Source: Silene latifolia (Eukaryota; Streptophyta; Magnoliopsida; Caryophyllales; Caryophyllaceae). From it: a stretch of DNA of 64,000 nt. Below, piece by piece: positions 38,001 through 47,400 of the stretch (position 1 is its first letter; each line of letters starts with the position of its first letter). Where the stretch lies: positions 16,928,948 to 16,992,947 of the forward strand of contig NC_133532.1 in assembly GCF_048544455.1 (NCBI RefSeq), written 5' to 3'. The notes below the pieces were generated by a model. That model was not told the origin of the DNA. It searched no databases and saw nothing but the letters and a program-made list of their open reading frames with translations. The translations under genes were made by a program, and so were the position numbers.

Positions 38001-39403
38001 AACATTGTAATTTTCAGTCCGTAATGAAATTGAGAGCAGATGGGTTAGGCACTCTCTCCGGGAGGTTACATGTGGGAACAGCAGAGAAAATACCACCTTC
38101 AGAACTTGTCGATACAACTGGTGCTGGAGATGCTTTTATTGGGGCAGTCCTTTTTGGTAAGAGAAACAGTTTCATCCAGTTTTTTAGCGGCACTTTGTGA
38201 TCTGCATACTCGTAGTACACGGACTTATTTTTTATCCTATAAAAAATAGTCCACATTTCTTAAGATCAAATAAAGTTAAATGACTCCCTAAACCTATTGA
38301 ACTTATTTTTATTGTATATTGGCAATCATTCAACAGAAATCTCTGCAATTTTCATAGTGCAATTTTCGTAGTGGGGCAAAATCTTCTGTTTGTGTTGTTA
38401 ACGCAAAGGTTAAAGCTGCATGCACGTGACGCCTTTATCTGACCTTTTGCGGGAACCCTTTTGTCATCGGGGTAAATGGGTAATTTTGTGGTTGTTTCCT
38501 TTGTGGCCGTCTTTACTGACAAAATTCTGCATGGGTCGGGTCAATGTCTCTAGAAAATTATACTCCTCTTCCACTGGATGCATAAATGTGCATTGCAAGT
38601 GGATGAGGTACATGATCAAATAACTCATGAGAAACCTTCTCAAATTAGAAACGTAAACAAATGACTGAATGAGCGAGAGACTCAAAAATAGATTAGGTTA
38701 ACAAATGATGGGACGGATAGAGTATTTAGCACTTGAACAACCCAAGTAAGAAATGCCTGAATAGGGCAATTTTAAAAGCCGAGACAATCTGATCTTCTGA
38801 AGTATGTCACATAAAAAGTTGATTGATCAGAACCCTGACTATGCCATTATTGCTAATTTCTTAGAAGAACTCGCAAAGAAAGCCAAATTTCAGAGGAAAA
38901 AAAAAACTCTACTAAATCCTTCTACTCTAGAATTTACTGCTTACTATCATTGCATTTTGCCACTGTTACTGTTGGTAACTAATGTTCGCTTCATGAACTT
39001 TTGTAGCCGTATGCACGAATATGTCACCAGAAAAGATGCTGCCATTTGCTGCACAAGTAGTAAGTCTATTCATAAATGTAAATTTCATGAAAAAGAGGAG
39101 CAACTATGTTACTCGGACTCCGTTTAAACTTCTAACCGGCACGAGTGTATGGCCGTAAACATAGAAGTGCTGGACTTACTTCATCATAGCTGATTACCAT
39201 GTCCAAGACTCATGTATCAAATGTGGACATCCGAGTTAATATAAGAGTCAGAGTAAACATAGAAGTGCAGGCATTAAACTGGCAATCCATATACACTCAT
39301 TAACCATTATGCATTGCAGGCAGCTTTCAGTTGTAGAGCTTTGGGAGCGAGAACTGGCCTTCCACGCCATTCCGATCCTCGCCTTGTACCATTTCTTGAG
39401 TGA
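26022..39403 (+). CDS. pfkB-family carbohydrate kinase (ribokinase-like), 12 exons
   Basis: Exons: 26022-26075, 26187-26276, 33554-33631, 33754-33828, 34733-34785, 35278-35428, 36619-36729, 37181-37307, 37402-37499, 38018-38156, 39007-39059 and 39320-39403. They join in frame to 1113 bases, 370 residues. GGGNAGNAL near residue 51 is the N-terminal sugar-kinase motif. DTTGAGDAFIGA (residues 311-322) is the pfkB signature, with the catalytic Asp at about 317 and the anion-hole glycines. The protein is expected to phosphorylate a small sugar-like substrate with ATP; the substrate cannot be read from sequence. It resembles a plant pfkB group represented by Arabidopsis At1g19600. No clear signal or transit peptide is seen. 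Intron 2 is 7.3 kb and full of transposon DNA. Intron 7 has a GC donor. All exons look intact. Confidence 0.93.
26590..26940. repeat. Copia LTR-like piece repeated directly at 29340-29560
   Basis: The segment with ATACACCATCTA and GTGAGGGTTTGA and the following 200 bases recurs in the same orientation at 29340-29560, outside the inverted arms. Direct outer repeats around inverted inner arms indicate a rearranged LTR element. Exact borders were not resolved. Confidence 0.5.
27071..29309. repeat. Large inverted repeat of Ty1/copia gag sequence in kinase intron 2
   Basis: The left arm (about 27071-28045) and right arm (about 28310-29309) are reverse complements over roughly 1 kb with a 270-base loop. 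The right arm, read on the plus strand at 28570-29060, encodes a decayed copia gag of the UBN2 type (VEEHTKVRDLLKAIDKQFE, KGVRDFIMHMRDIAA, then MCVQEEE). The left arm carries the same on the minus strand. A tract AGGTGGGAGAA followed by TGTAAGAC at 29114 looks like a copia polypurine tract and LTR start, mirrored near 27270. Confidence 0.75.
29561..29793 (+). mobile_element. Probable Ty1/copia LTR end and primer site region
   Basis: AT-rich DNA with CTTGTATAGGCTCC and a TATATATA segment, then TGGTATCCACGAGC at 29787-29800. This resembles a tRNA-iMet primer site with one or two changes and directly precedes copia gag. Confidence 0.5.
29801..30804 (+). pseudogene. Ty1/copia gag (Ale/Retrofit type), truncated
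   Basis: Recognisable from about 30045: FLDGSNPAPSPTI, then SYFTWLKQDGLILGALMGTL, EAWDILAQTYANPSRAHI, LKDRLDSI and RARDNPITFEALHEKLLQHE. This is the standard order of plant copia gag. An Asn/His/Pro-rich tail leads to the first part of a zinc knuckle and stops at 30763. Protease, integrase and reverse transcriptase are absent. The foldback copia structure begins straight after. Confidence 0.8.
30812..32672. repeat. Second inverted repeat of copia gag sequence
   Basis: The left arm (about 30812-31600) and right arm (about 31690-32672) are reverse complements apart from a 378-bp hAT insert in the right arm. The outer ends are GATTGTAGTTCCAGAGTCAAT and, inverted, GATTGACTCTATAACTACAAT. Both arms are related to the gag at 28570-29060, for example ACACACATGGTCATAA on the left and its complement in the 28.9-29.0-kb region. 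All frames are broken. Confidence 0.7.
31771..32148. mobile_element. Non-autonomous hAT element, 378 bp
   Basis: The ends are TAGGGGTGGGCA and, inverted, TAGGCATGTGCA, with CCGGTCC/GGACCGG subterminal motifs at both ends. The flanking 8-mers are CTCAAGAT (31763-31770) and CTCGAGAT (32149-32156), an 8-bp target duplication with one change. The related gag copy at 28570 reads CTCGAGAT across the empty site. Confidence 0.85.
32714..32845. repeat. Hairpin and direct copy of a 45-base repeat
   Basis: AGGAATAAATATAATAGTTG and GGCCTCAA are present inverted, then direct, then direct again. The first two copies form a near-perfect 35-bp stem. It is probably the remains of an LTR or MITE end in intron 2. 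Confidence 0.75.
34043..34224. mobile_element. Hairpin MITE in kinase intron 4
   Basis: GTTAAACCATGAAAACGGGT on the left is mirrored by the complement of ACCCGTTTCATGGTTTAAC on the right. The arms (including ACACCTATAA and AGAGAACCCAC) pair over about 80 bases. Confidence 0.7.
34366..34512. mobile_element. Short inverted-repeat element in kinase intron 4
   Basis: TTAAGAAGCTCCAATTATTT is mirrored at the right by the complement of a TAGTTGGAGCTTCTTAG segment. ACCCACATGT occurs in both arms. The unit is about 147 bp. Confidence 0.6.
36730..36731 (+). other. Non-canonical GC splice donor of kinase intron 7
   Basis: Exon 7 ends CCCACAG and the intron starts GCAAGA. A GT donor that keeps the frame is not nearby, and the next exon (from 37181) continues the conserved reading. 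AG|GCAAG is the usual consensus for GC-AG introns. Confidence 0.75.
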
Positions 39404-39792
39404 AGGCCTATAATTGAAGGGCATGGTGCTGTGAAGAACTCTCTGTGTGCAAGAAGTCAAGAATCACGAGTACATTAGCGTGTAAACTAGGGTTCGACTC
39501 ACCCCGACTTTCTTGTAAACAGTATGAAAATCAAAATTCAGAAGATAGTCCTGCCAAATAGCAGTACTAAATAACACAAATCGCGATAATGCAAATTGGT
39601 TCTTTTGTAATGAAAAGTTGCCACACAATTTGCTGTTTTTTTTTTTTTTTTTTTTTCCGAATAATTTCTTTTCATTTTTTTAAGGAACGACTATTCTTAG
39701 AGCAACGTTATAACCGAACATTTGCAATATTTATGAACTTATGAAGAATTTTATCATACGGAGTGCTCCATTAATGAGTATTATAGTATACA
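39404..39792 (+). other. 3' untranslated and downstream DNA of the kinase gene
   Basis: No frames of interest. A T tract lies at 39637-39657. No clear polyadenylation signal was assigned. Confidence 0.5.
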
Positions 39793-40177
39793 AACTTTCA
39801 TGGAATTTTTTTTCAAAATAGGGTTCAAAATCAAACTAACTCGCGCTTTATGGTCCGTTTCAAACTATTTTCTCCCAATGGGTTCACGTCATCACTTTTT
39901 TTGTTTTTCTCTATATATGAGGCAAATCGCTACTTCAAATAGCGATTTAACCCCTTTTAAGATAAACCGCTACTCCAAATAGCGATTTGGCATTCCTATA
40001 TAAAAATGATGATATGAGCAAAATCGCTATATGAACTAGCGACTTACACCCAATTGCTGCCTTCCCTTCCTCTGCACCGTTCTCGCGTCTCAACTTCGAT
40101 ACAATCGTTCTCCTTGGTCTCTCAACCGTTTTGCTTGATTTTTGCGTTGTGGGATTCCTCTCAGGGTAGGTTACACA

Positions 40178-40713
40178 TCCCCTATTTACTAAATGAATAG
40201 GCGATCTCAAAAATTTTCCCGCCAAAATGCATATTTCTCAAATAAGGAAACTAATGATAATTAAGTGCATTTACAAAATAAGGAAACTAATAATTACAAT
40301 TCATTTTATTTAATTATTATCATTTCACAAAAATTAATCTTTTCATCAAATTATATTAATTAAAATAAAATAAAAATAATATAAATTTACTAAATCTTTT
40401 ATTGATGGTATTGTTAGATAATTGACTCATACCCCGTATAAAAACAAAACTGTAAATCGTTGTTATTAGTTCATGACAAGAAGATTTGAGAAAAATTTAT
40501 AAATTGAAATCATAAGCTTTGTTGTATAAAAATATTTTCATTAAAATACATTTTGACTCATTACTCAATTTTTTTTGATTAATTTTCAATTCCAATTTTT
40601 TTTGTCAAAACAAAAAAAATGTGAACAACTATGAGCTACCTATTTTATACAAGATTTTATAAATATAAAAAACTCTATATACCGTGCATGTATTGCACGG
40701 GGTCTAAACTAGT
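40178..40713 (+). mobile_element. Non-autonomous Helitron, 536 bp
   Basis: It starts TCCCCTATTTACTAAATG after an A and ends CTAGT before a T. The 3' hairpin CCGTGCA-TGTAT-TGCACGG lies 8 bases before the terminal CTAGT. The opposite arm of the host element lacks this sequence and shows the empty site. A to T insertion without target duplication and the 3' hairpin plus CTAG end are Helitron hallmarks. Confidence 0.85.
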
Positions 40714-40910
40714 TACTATATTAGTAAAATAATTCTTATGCAAGTAAGATAGTTTTACCCATAGAATTACATTACATTTTCCATAAACATCCGTTTGATC
40801 CTTTTCAAAAACTAAAATAGTTTACCGAGTATAAGAAAGTGTAAATGTGTATTTAGTAGATGGACTGTAAATGTGTATTTACATAAACTGTAAATTTCCT
40901 AAACACCTCA

Positions 40911-41096
40911 TTGAACATGGACCATGTATACGATTACATCTATCTTATCACAAAGTATGCAAAGTTACTTGACTTCAAGCCATTGACACCTCCTTCAGCA
41001 CACGAAGTTTGTGCCGAATCTTTGCTTTGTTTTGCTGAACCAAAGCTAAGGCAATTTCTTAAACAGTTGGCCACATTTAAGTTCCACTACAAATAG
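40911..41096 (+). pseudogene. Captured C-terminal fragment resembling a GT90 (CAP10/rumi-like) glycosyltransferase
   Basis: The 61-residue frame has HVYDYIYLITKYAKLLDFKP, then PPSAHEVCAESLLC. These agree with the conserved end of plant GT90 O-glucosyltransferase-like proteins (V-Y-D-Y-M...NEYAKLLKFKP, E-V-C-x-E). The catalytic part is absent. Its position between the arms of a Mutator-like element without transposase fits a Pack-MULE with captured host exon sequence. Family assignment is from memory of the motif. Confidence 0.55.
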
Positions 41097-41474
41097 ATTT
41101 GCCATAAAAACTATCATCGCGCATTCGCGCGTATGACTGTATGAGGTAGATGTGCAGAAGATAGTATATTATAAGGTTGTTGGATCTATAACATGTTCTT
41201 GCCCAGTTAATACGCATTCCAAGTATGGAATTATGCTCATGGTGTTTAGGATAGTTATAGATCATAGAATGTATTTCAATATAGTTTATGAGAGAGTGTA
41301 AATGTGCGTGCATAAACAATTTTAGCGATTCAATTAAAAAAGGATTTTCAAAGGGTGTTTATGTAAAATGCAATGTGATTCTATCTGTAAACCCATCTTA
41401 CTTTCATAAGAATTATTTTACTTGTGTGTAGCCTACCTCAAGAGGAATTCAACAACGCAAAAATCATGTGAAAC

Positions 41475-41753
41475 TGAGAAAACTAGTAACAGAGGAAACT
41501 GAGATGGAGAAGGTTCATTCTCATTCAATTAAAGAAGCATACAACCGTACATCAACATATATAGTTACATAAAGATAACATAATCTTACTTTTCCTTAAT
41601 GCTATCCTACAAAGGTTCAACTACATTTCCTTAATGCTATCCTACAAAGAGTGCAATTGAATAATATCTACAACTAAAATATACAACAATATGATTCACA
41701 CAATATACGCATATCTTCGATATCCTCGAGTATCTCGTAACCATATTTTATCA
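41475..41753 (-). repeat. Copia 3' LTR (two 36-bp repeats)
   Basis: 279 bases. Contains two copies of the unit TTTCCTTAATGCTATCCTAC followed by AAAGG/AAAGA. Confidence 0.9.
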
Positions 41754-41760
41754 CTCCCCC

Positions 41761-44700
41761 TCAAGTTGGAGCACTTGGTATACCGAGTCCCAACTTGAAT
41801 AGTAAATGATCAAACAATTCTCCTCCGAGTGCCTTTGTGAACAAATCCGCTATTTGTTCTTTGCTTCTTACATGAAACGTGTTGATGGTGTTTGAGACCA
41901 AATGTTGCCGAACAAAATGACAGTCTATCTCAATGTGCTTAGTTCGGTCATGGAAAACGGGATTCTTCGCTATATGAAGCGCTGCTTGATTATCGCAAAA
42001 TAAACTCATTGGCTTCGTATGGAAAACACCAAGCGATGCAAGAAATGCCTTCAACCATATGAGCTCACTCGTCGCTCCTCCCATAGCCCTATACTCGGCT
42101 TCTGCTGTCGATTTTGCCACCGTTACTTGCTTCTTTGCCCTCCATGAAATTGGTGATCCTCCTATCGACACATAATATCCGCTTAGTGACCGTCTCGTTA
42201 TCGGACAACTTGCATAGTCGGAGTCACAATACCCTCTTAACTGATAGTCCAAATTCTTCCTTAATGTTATGCCCTTACTTGGATTCCTTTTAATGTACCG
42301 AACCACTCTCAATGCCGCATCCCAATGCTCTTTCCTCGGCTCATTTACGAATTGCGACAATATGTGTACCGCATAAGCAAGATCCGGTCTTGTTATCGTT
42401 AAGTATACCAATCTTCCAACTAAACGACGATATTTCATTACATCCTTTAAGATGTATCCCTTTGCGAGAGCTAGATTATGCCTTTGTTGAATGGGTGTGT
42501 AGACAGTTTTAGCTCCCGTCATCCCACTTTCCTCTATGATATTCACGGCATACTTTCTCTGATTGAGGAACAAACCATTCGACCCATGAGCCACCTCGAT
42601 CCCCAAGAAATATTTGAGTCGTCCTAGGTCTTTAATCCCGAACCTCTTGTCTAGGAACGCCTTAAAATATGCACAGGCCGAGCTATTGTTGCTAACTACA
42701 ACCATATCATCCACATATACGAGTACTCCTATGAATATCCCGTCTTTATTCAATGTGAACAGCGAATAGTCCGCCAAGGATTGCACGAAGCCGTAGTTCT
42801 TCATTTCTACGGTCAATTTTGCGAACCAATTGCGAGATGCCTGCTTCAAACCATATAGAGATTTCATCAATTTACATACCTTATTTTCTTCCCTTCTTTC
42901 GAACCCTTGTGGAATTTTCATGTACACTTCTTCTTCGAGGTCTCCATGTAAGAAGGCATTGTTTATATCCAATTGCTCTATAATCCATCCCTTCTTTACG
43001 GCAACAGCAAGCATACACCTCACACTCGTCATCTTTGCCACTGGTGCAAAAGTCTCGTGGAAATCAACCCCTTCGACTTGTGTGAATCCTTGTGCTACAA
43101 GCCTGGCTTTGTATCGTTCAATGGCTCCATTTGCGTGATACTTGATTTTGTATACCCACTTACATCCGATTGGTTTCTTCCCTTTTGGCAAAGTAACTAT
43201 CTTCCAAGTACCATTCTTTTCCAAGGCATCAATTTCCTTCCTCATCGCCTCTCGCCATTGCTCACTCTTTGCTGCCTCGTGATAGTAGTTCGGTTCTCTA
43301 TGCTCATCAATCTTTGCTAGAAAACCTTTGTGAGACTCAGAAAAACAATTAGTAATAACATAATTAACTAATGGATAGCGAGTACCTGATAACGAGGACG
43401 ACTTTTGTGCGTGATGAGCATTCGACTCGGGTGTAATTACTCTCGTGGATTTGCAGTAGTAGTCCTTTTTCCACGATGGTTCTCGTTTTTCTCTTGCCCC
43501 ACGACCCATCCTTTCCTCTTCTCTTTGATTTGCTGCCATTTCAGTATCGATGCCATCATCAGTGGCTGCCTCGTCCTCCCTAACAGCCTCACTAGATGGC
43601 CTTTCATCCTCCACGGCTTCTTCCTCATCACTACGCCCTGCTCCTTCTTCTACGCCTTCTGTCAGTCCCATATTTGCATCTGTTTCATTGCTCCCCCTCA
43701 CAACATCGGTCTCCTTTTCTTCTTCATAATGATCCAAGACCCCCTGGTCAAGGTTCAATTCATTCCCTGCCTCGTGTTGTGTGCTTATGTCGTTGTCGGA
43801 AATCAAATATGGATGCACATTTTCATAGAAGATAACATCGCGTGACACAAAAACTCGCTTTTCCTTTAAATCGTATACCTTCCAGCCCTTTTTGCTATGT
43901 GGGTACCCAAGAAAAATGCATCGTTTTCCCCGTTCCCCAAACTTGTCTCGTGTTCTATCTTTATTGTGTGCATAACACAAACAACCGAATACTTTCACAT
44001 TGTCAAAATTGGGTTTCTTTTGATACAAGATTTCGAATGGGGTCATTCCATTTAGCAAGGGTGTAGGTGTTCGATTTATTAAGTAAGCTGCTGTTAGTAT
44101 ACATTCCCCCCAAAACTGCAAAGGTAATCCCCCTTGAAATCGCAAAGCTCGTGCCTTTTCTAATATGTGACGATGTTTTCTCTCTACGCGACCATTTTGC
44201 TGGGGCGTGTCTACATTGCTAGTTTGGAAAATAATGCCATTTTCGGCATAATAACGCTGCATGGGTCCGGACAATAATTCCGTTCCATTGTCACTTTGAA
44301 TTAGACCAAACAAAATATCACATCGCTTACTATTTAACTTAAAAGGTGCACGGGATTGTTTTGCCCTACAACAGGAATCACAAACTGTGTCCGACGTCCA
44401 ATTTAAATTGCAACCAACCAAATTAGAAAAACGAGAAAATATACTCTTAGACGGGTGTCCAAGCCTTTTGTGCCACAAACGTCCCTCCTTCGTGACTATT
44501 GTCTGCGCCACTTTTTCTTCCTTCTTAGGCTTGTAGTAATACACCCCATGTCGATGCTCACCCCGTCCAATCATCATCCTCGTAGTCAAGTCCTGCATTT
44601 CACAATAGTTTGAATAGAATGTTATTACACAATTATTTTCACTAATTAATTGTTTGACGGAAATGAGATCACATGTAAGAGTTGGTACAAATAGGACATC

Positions 44701-46011
44701 TTTTAGAATAAAATTGTTGCCCAATTTAATCTCTCCATGAACCTGGGCCTCCACTCGTCTACCATCTGGTAGACTTACCATCGAAATATCCTCGACCCAA
44801 GCATTTTCCAATAATTCTCGTTTCCCTGTCATATGATGAGAGGCTCCACTGTCTATCATCCATTCAACATCAACAGTTAATTTCATACCTTTCAATTTAT
44901 CATTACCGTCTGCACTTGCACCTAGAAAAGTCCGTATCTTCTCAATTTCTTCACTGGTGAATGGCAGATTATGATGAGTTTGGTCCGTGCCCTTGTTCCC
45001 TGACGAACTCCCCACTGCATTCGCCTGGTATCCATGCGCACGTCCTCTTCCTCTTCCTCGGCCACCTGTTCCACGGCTACTGCCTGCTCCTCTTCGGCCT
45101 CTCCCTCTTTCACGAGCCTTCACTACCTCGTAACCGTGTTTATCGTAGCAATTTTCTTCGGTGTGGTAGTATTTTCCACAATGAGTGCATTGTGGTGGGG
45201 GGTCTTCTTCATCAATCTCAGCCTTGTAGTTACCACTCCTTCCCTTTCCTCCATAGCTCTTGATTGCCATGGCTGCTTCAATTTGATCCTCTTTAACTCT
45301 GGTCATCGAGGCATGTCTTTCTTCCCTTAATATGATAGCATAAGCACGGGTCAAAGTGGCAATTGAATCCTCCATCAACAAGTTGGTTCGTACGTTCCCG
45401 TATAATTTCGAGTCCAATCCCATTAGAAACTGGTGAACCTTCTCTTCTTCCCGTTCCTTGGCAATAGACACGGCTGCTCCACAAGTACAGCCTTTAACTT
45501 TGCTATAATTTGCCAATTCGTCCCAGATTGTCTTGAGTCGCGTGTAGTACTCGACCACGGATTCCTTGCCTTGCTTACATTCATTGAGTTCATTCTTTAA
45601 TTGATGAACTCTAGGTGCATTACCTGCCGAGTATCTTGCACGCAATTCCTCCCATATATCCTCTACTGACTGCGAGAATGTAATGCTCGGGTGCAACTTC
45701 GGATCAATAACGTTCCTTAGCCACGCCCTTAACATTGCATTACACTGTCTCCATGCTACCAATTCGATATTTTCCTCATCATCGTCACCCACTGGTTTGG
45801 TGACCTTGCCTTCGATGAAGGCCAATTTGTTCTTTGCATCGAGTCCGTTTTTGACGGCCTCTGCCCATAGATCGTAGTTATTGCCGTTAAATACGATCTG
45901 TGTGACATTAAGACTCGGGTTATCCGAAGGATGTAGGTAAAGAGGCGACGTTACGGGAATGATCTTTGGACCACTTATGCTCCCCTTATCTTTGTCGTCT
46001 CCACCAGTCAT
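41761..46011 (-). CDS. Ty1/copia polyprotein with a deleted integrase core
   Basis: Uninterrupted frame of 1416 residues from ATG 46011; an in-frame ATG at 46167 lies in the LTR and is less likely. Domains in order: gag (about 1-270), zinc knuckle CTHCGKYYHTEENC (275-288), Gly/Arg-rich stretch, protease MIDSGASHH (about 387), pre-integrase zinc site (LWHKRLGH to CDSCC, 512-548), integrase, reverse transcriptase with YVDD, and RNase H with a TAEAEY motif and a CDNQAALHIAKNP motif. Integrase jumps from CDILFGLI straight to QSDNGTELL (about 565-580). The normal first half of the core, with the first catalytic Asp, is missing in frame, so it should not integrate by itself. All other parts look complete. 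Confidence 0.93.
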   Translation of the reverse strand: MTGGDDKDKGSISGPKIIPVTSPLYLHPSDNPSLNVTQIVFNGNNYDLWAEAVKNGLDAKNKLAFIEGKVTKPVGDDDEENIELVAWRQCNAMLRAWLRNVIDPKLHPSITFSQSVEDIWEELRARYSAGNAPRVHQLKNELNECKQGKESVVEYYTRLKTIWDELANYSKVKGCTCGAAVSIAKEREEEKVHQFLMGLDSKLYGNVRTNLLMEDSIATLTRAYAIILREERHASMTRVKEDQIEAAMAIKSYGGKGRSGNYKAEIDEEDPPPQCTHCGKYYHTEENCYDKHGYEVVKARERGRGRRGAGSSRGTGGRGRGRGRAHGYQANAVGSSSGNKGTDQTHHNLPFTSEEIEKIRTFLGASADGNDKLKGMKLTVDVEWMIDSGASHHMTGKRELLENAWVEDISMVSLPDGRRVEAQVHGEIKLGNNFILKDVLFVPTLTCDLISVKQLISENNCVITFYSNYCEMQDLTTRMMIGRGEHRHGVYYYKPKKEEKVAQTIVTKEGRLWHKRLGHPSKSIFSRFSNLVGCNLNWTSDTVCDSCCRAKQSRAPFKLNSKRCDILFGLIQSDNGTELLSGPMQRYYAENGIIFQTSNVDTPQQNGRVERKHRHILEKARALRFQGGLPLQFWGECILTAAYLINRTPTPLLNGMTPFEILYQKKPNFDNVKVFGCLCYAHNKDRTRDKFGERGKRCIFLGYPHSKKGWKVYDLKEKRVFVSRDVIFYENVHPYLISDNDISTQHEAGNELNLDQGVLDHYEEEKETDVVRGSNETDANMGLTEGVEEGAGRSDEEEAVEDERPSSEAVREDEAATDDGIDTEMAANQREEERMGRGAREKREPSWKKDYYCKSTRVITPESNAHHAQKSSSLSGTRYPLVNYVITNCFSESHKGFLAKIDEHREPNYYHEAAKSEQWREAMRKEIDALEKNGTWKIVTLPKGKKPIGCKWVYKIKYHANGAIERYKARLVAQGFTQVEGVDFHETFAPVAKMTSVRCMLAVAVKKGWIIEQLDINNAFLHGDLEEEVYMKIPQGFERREENKVCKLMKSLYGLKQASRNWFAKLTVEMKNYGFVQSLADYSLFTLNKDGIFIGVLVYVDDMVVVSNNSSACAYFKAFLDKRFGIKDLGRLKYFLGIEVAHGSNGLFLNQRKYAVNIIEESGMTGAKTVYTPIQQRHNLALAKGYILKDVMKYRRLVGRLVYLTITRPDLAYAVHILSQFVNEPRKEHWDAALRVVRYIKRNPSKGITLRKNLDYQLRGYCDSDYASCPITRRSLSGYYVSIGGSPISWRAKKQVTVAKSTAEAEYRAMGGATSELIWLKAFLASLGVFHTKPMSLFCDNQAALHIAKNPVFHDRTKHIEIDCHFVRQHLVSNTINTFHVRSKEQIADLFTKALGGELFDHLLFKLGLGIPSAPT

Positions 46012-46113
46012 AATGAAATCGGATGACCTTTGGATTTTCGTTTTGATAATTGTTGTAGTTTTTTTTTTTTTTTTTTTTTTGGTGATTGGATTGCAACCTC
46101 GCTCACGATACCA

Positions 46114-46499
46114 TGAGAAAACTAGTAACAGAGGAAACTGAGATGGAGAAGGTTCATTCTCATTCAATTAAAGAAGCATACAACCGTACATCAACATATA
46201 TAGTTACATAAAGATAACATAATCTTACTTTTCCTTAATGCTATCCTACAAAGGTTCAACTGACCTTTCCTTAATGCTATCCTACAAAGGTTCAACTACA
46301 TTTCCTTAATGCTATCCTACAAAGGTTCAACTAACCTTTCCTTAATGCTATCCTACAAAGGTTCAACTACATTTCCTTAATGCTATCCTACAAAGAGTGC
46401 AATTGAATAATATCTACAACTAAAATATACAACAATATGATTCACACAATATACGCATATCTTCGATATCCTCGAGTATCTCGTAACCATATTTTATCA
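46114..46499 (-). repeat. Copia 5' LTR (five 36-bp repeats)
   Basis: 386 bases. It is the same LTR with the 35-36-bp unit expanded to five tandem copies (about 46225-46400), which accounts for the whole 107-base difference. Confidence 0.9.
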
Positions 46500-46813
46500 A
46501 ACGGTATGGAGAGATAAGTGAGAACGGTTGTATCGAATTTCAGACGCGCTTGAATGGCGAAGTGGAAGGGAAAGCAATAGTTAGTGTAAATCGCTGTTTC
46601 ATATAGCGATTTGGCTCATCATCATTTCATTGCCACATTTTTTATATTAGAATGTCAAAATTGCTACTTCAAGTAGCGATTTACCTCATATATGGAAAAA
46701 AAACAAAAAAGTGATGAAGTAGACCTATTGAGAGAAAATAGTTTGAAACGAACACTAAAGCGCGAAATAGTTTGGTTTTGAACCCAATTTTGAAAAAAAA
46801 TTCAACTTTCATG

Positions 46814-47139
46814 TGTTAAAAATGTTGAATCAGAACTATAAGCAAGCAGAATTAATCAACGAACCTAAACAAAGCTTCGTCTCCACGTTCGACTTTCAGA
46901 GTTTGAGCTTCACTAAATTTAATTTATTTATTTACGTGTTTCTTCTATTAGGTTTAAATTAGTTCATCGGTTAACTATAGCAAAGCAACGCTGTAGTAGC
47001 ACATTGGCAAGTTCGACTCTTGGCTATAGCAAATTTTTTAACTCAATACTTTTTTTTTTGGGAATACGGCCCCGTACCCGTAGTTATTCTTTTAAGTATT
47101 CAGTACCTCAAAATTGATGTGAGTCGGACTTATAAGTTA
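46814..47139. other. Intergenic DNA, nothing recognised
   Basis: AT-rich, no frames and no clear repeats. Confidence 0.55.
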
Positions 47140-47400
47140 CTCCCTCCCGTCCAAATTAAACTAAAGGAAACACTTGCTTTTTGGCACTATTTATGATCGT
47201 CGGGAATCTTTGGTATTATTCTTAATCTATAAGACAAAATATGATCATGTGAGATCTTGTTTGATTTACGGTCATGAATGATATAATAAGAATATCAAAT
47301 TTTTATAATTTTTAATAATGTGTAACCAAAGATATTCACGTTACAAAACATGTTTCGACAAGTGTGATAAACTATTAGCTTTGGTTTGGATGAGAGGGAG
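47140..47400. mobile_element. Stowaway-like MITE
   Basis: The ends are CTCCCTCCCGTCCAAATTAA and, inverted, CTCCCTCTCATCCAAACCAA, flanked by TA at 47138-47139 and 47401-47402. 261 bp, AT-rich interior. Confidence 0.85.

Larger units (their letters stand above)
41475..46499 (-). mobile_element. Young Ty1/copia retrotransposon, 5.0 kb
   Basis: The LTRs at 41475-41753 and 46114-46499 read TGATAAAATATGG to TTTTCTCA on the minus strand. The primer site TGGTATCGTGAGC follows the 5' LTR (46101-46113) and the purine tract TTGAGGGGGAG precedes the 3' LTR. One intact polyprotein fills the inside. The LTRs are nearly identical except for the number of 36-bp repeats, so insertion is recent. Flanks are GAAAC and AACGG, which overlap in AAC but are not a clean 5-bp duplication. 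Confidence 0.92.
39803..46803. mobile_element. Mutator-like element with arms of several hundred bp, interrupted by a Helitron and a copia element
   Basis: The 10-bp target duplication AACTTTCATG lies at 39793-39802 and 46804-46813. The inverted ends start GAATTTTTTTTCAAAAT. The left arm (39803-40177, resuming at 40714) pairs with the right arm (46803 down to 46500, resuming at 41474 down to about 41330). So each arm was split by one later insertion. Both arms repeat inverted units of the form AATCGCTA-n-TAGCGATT. The centre carries a gene fragment at 40911-41096. No transposase is present. Confidence 0.85.

Noticed and set aside
43405..43845. Plus-strand open frames within 42-46 kb
   Set aside because: They are shadows of the intact copia polyprotein on the minus strand.
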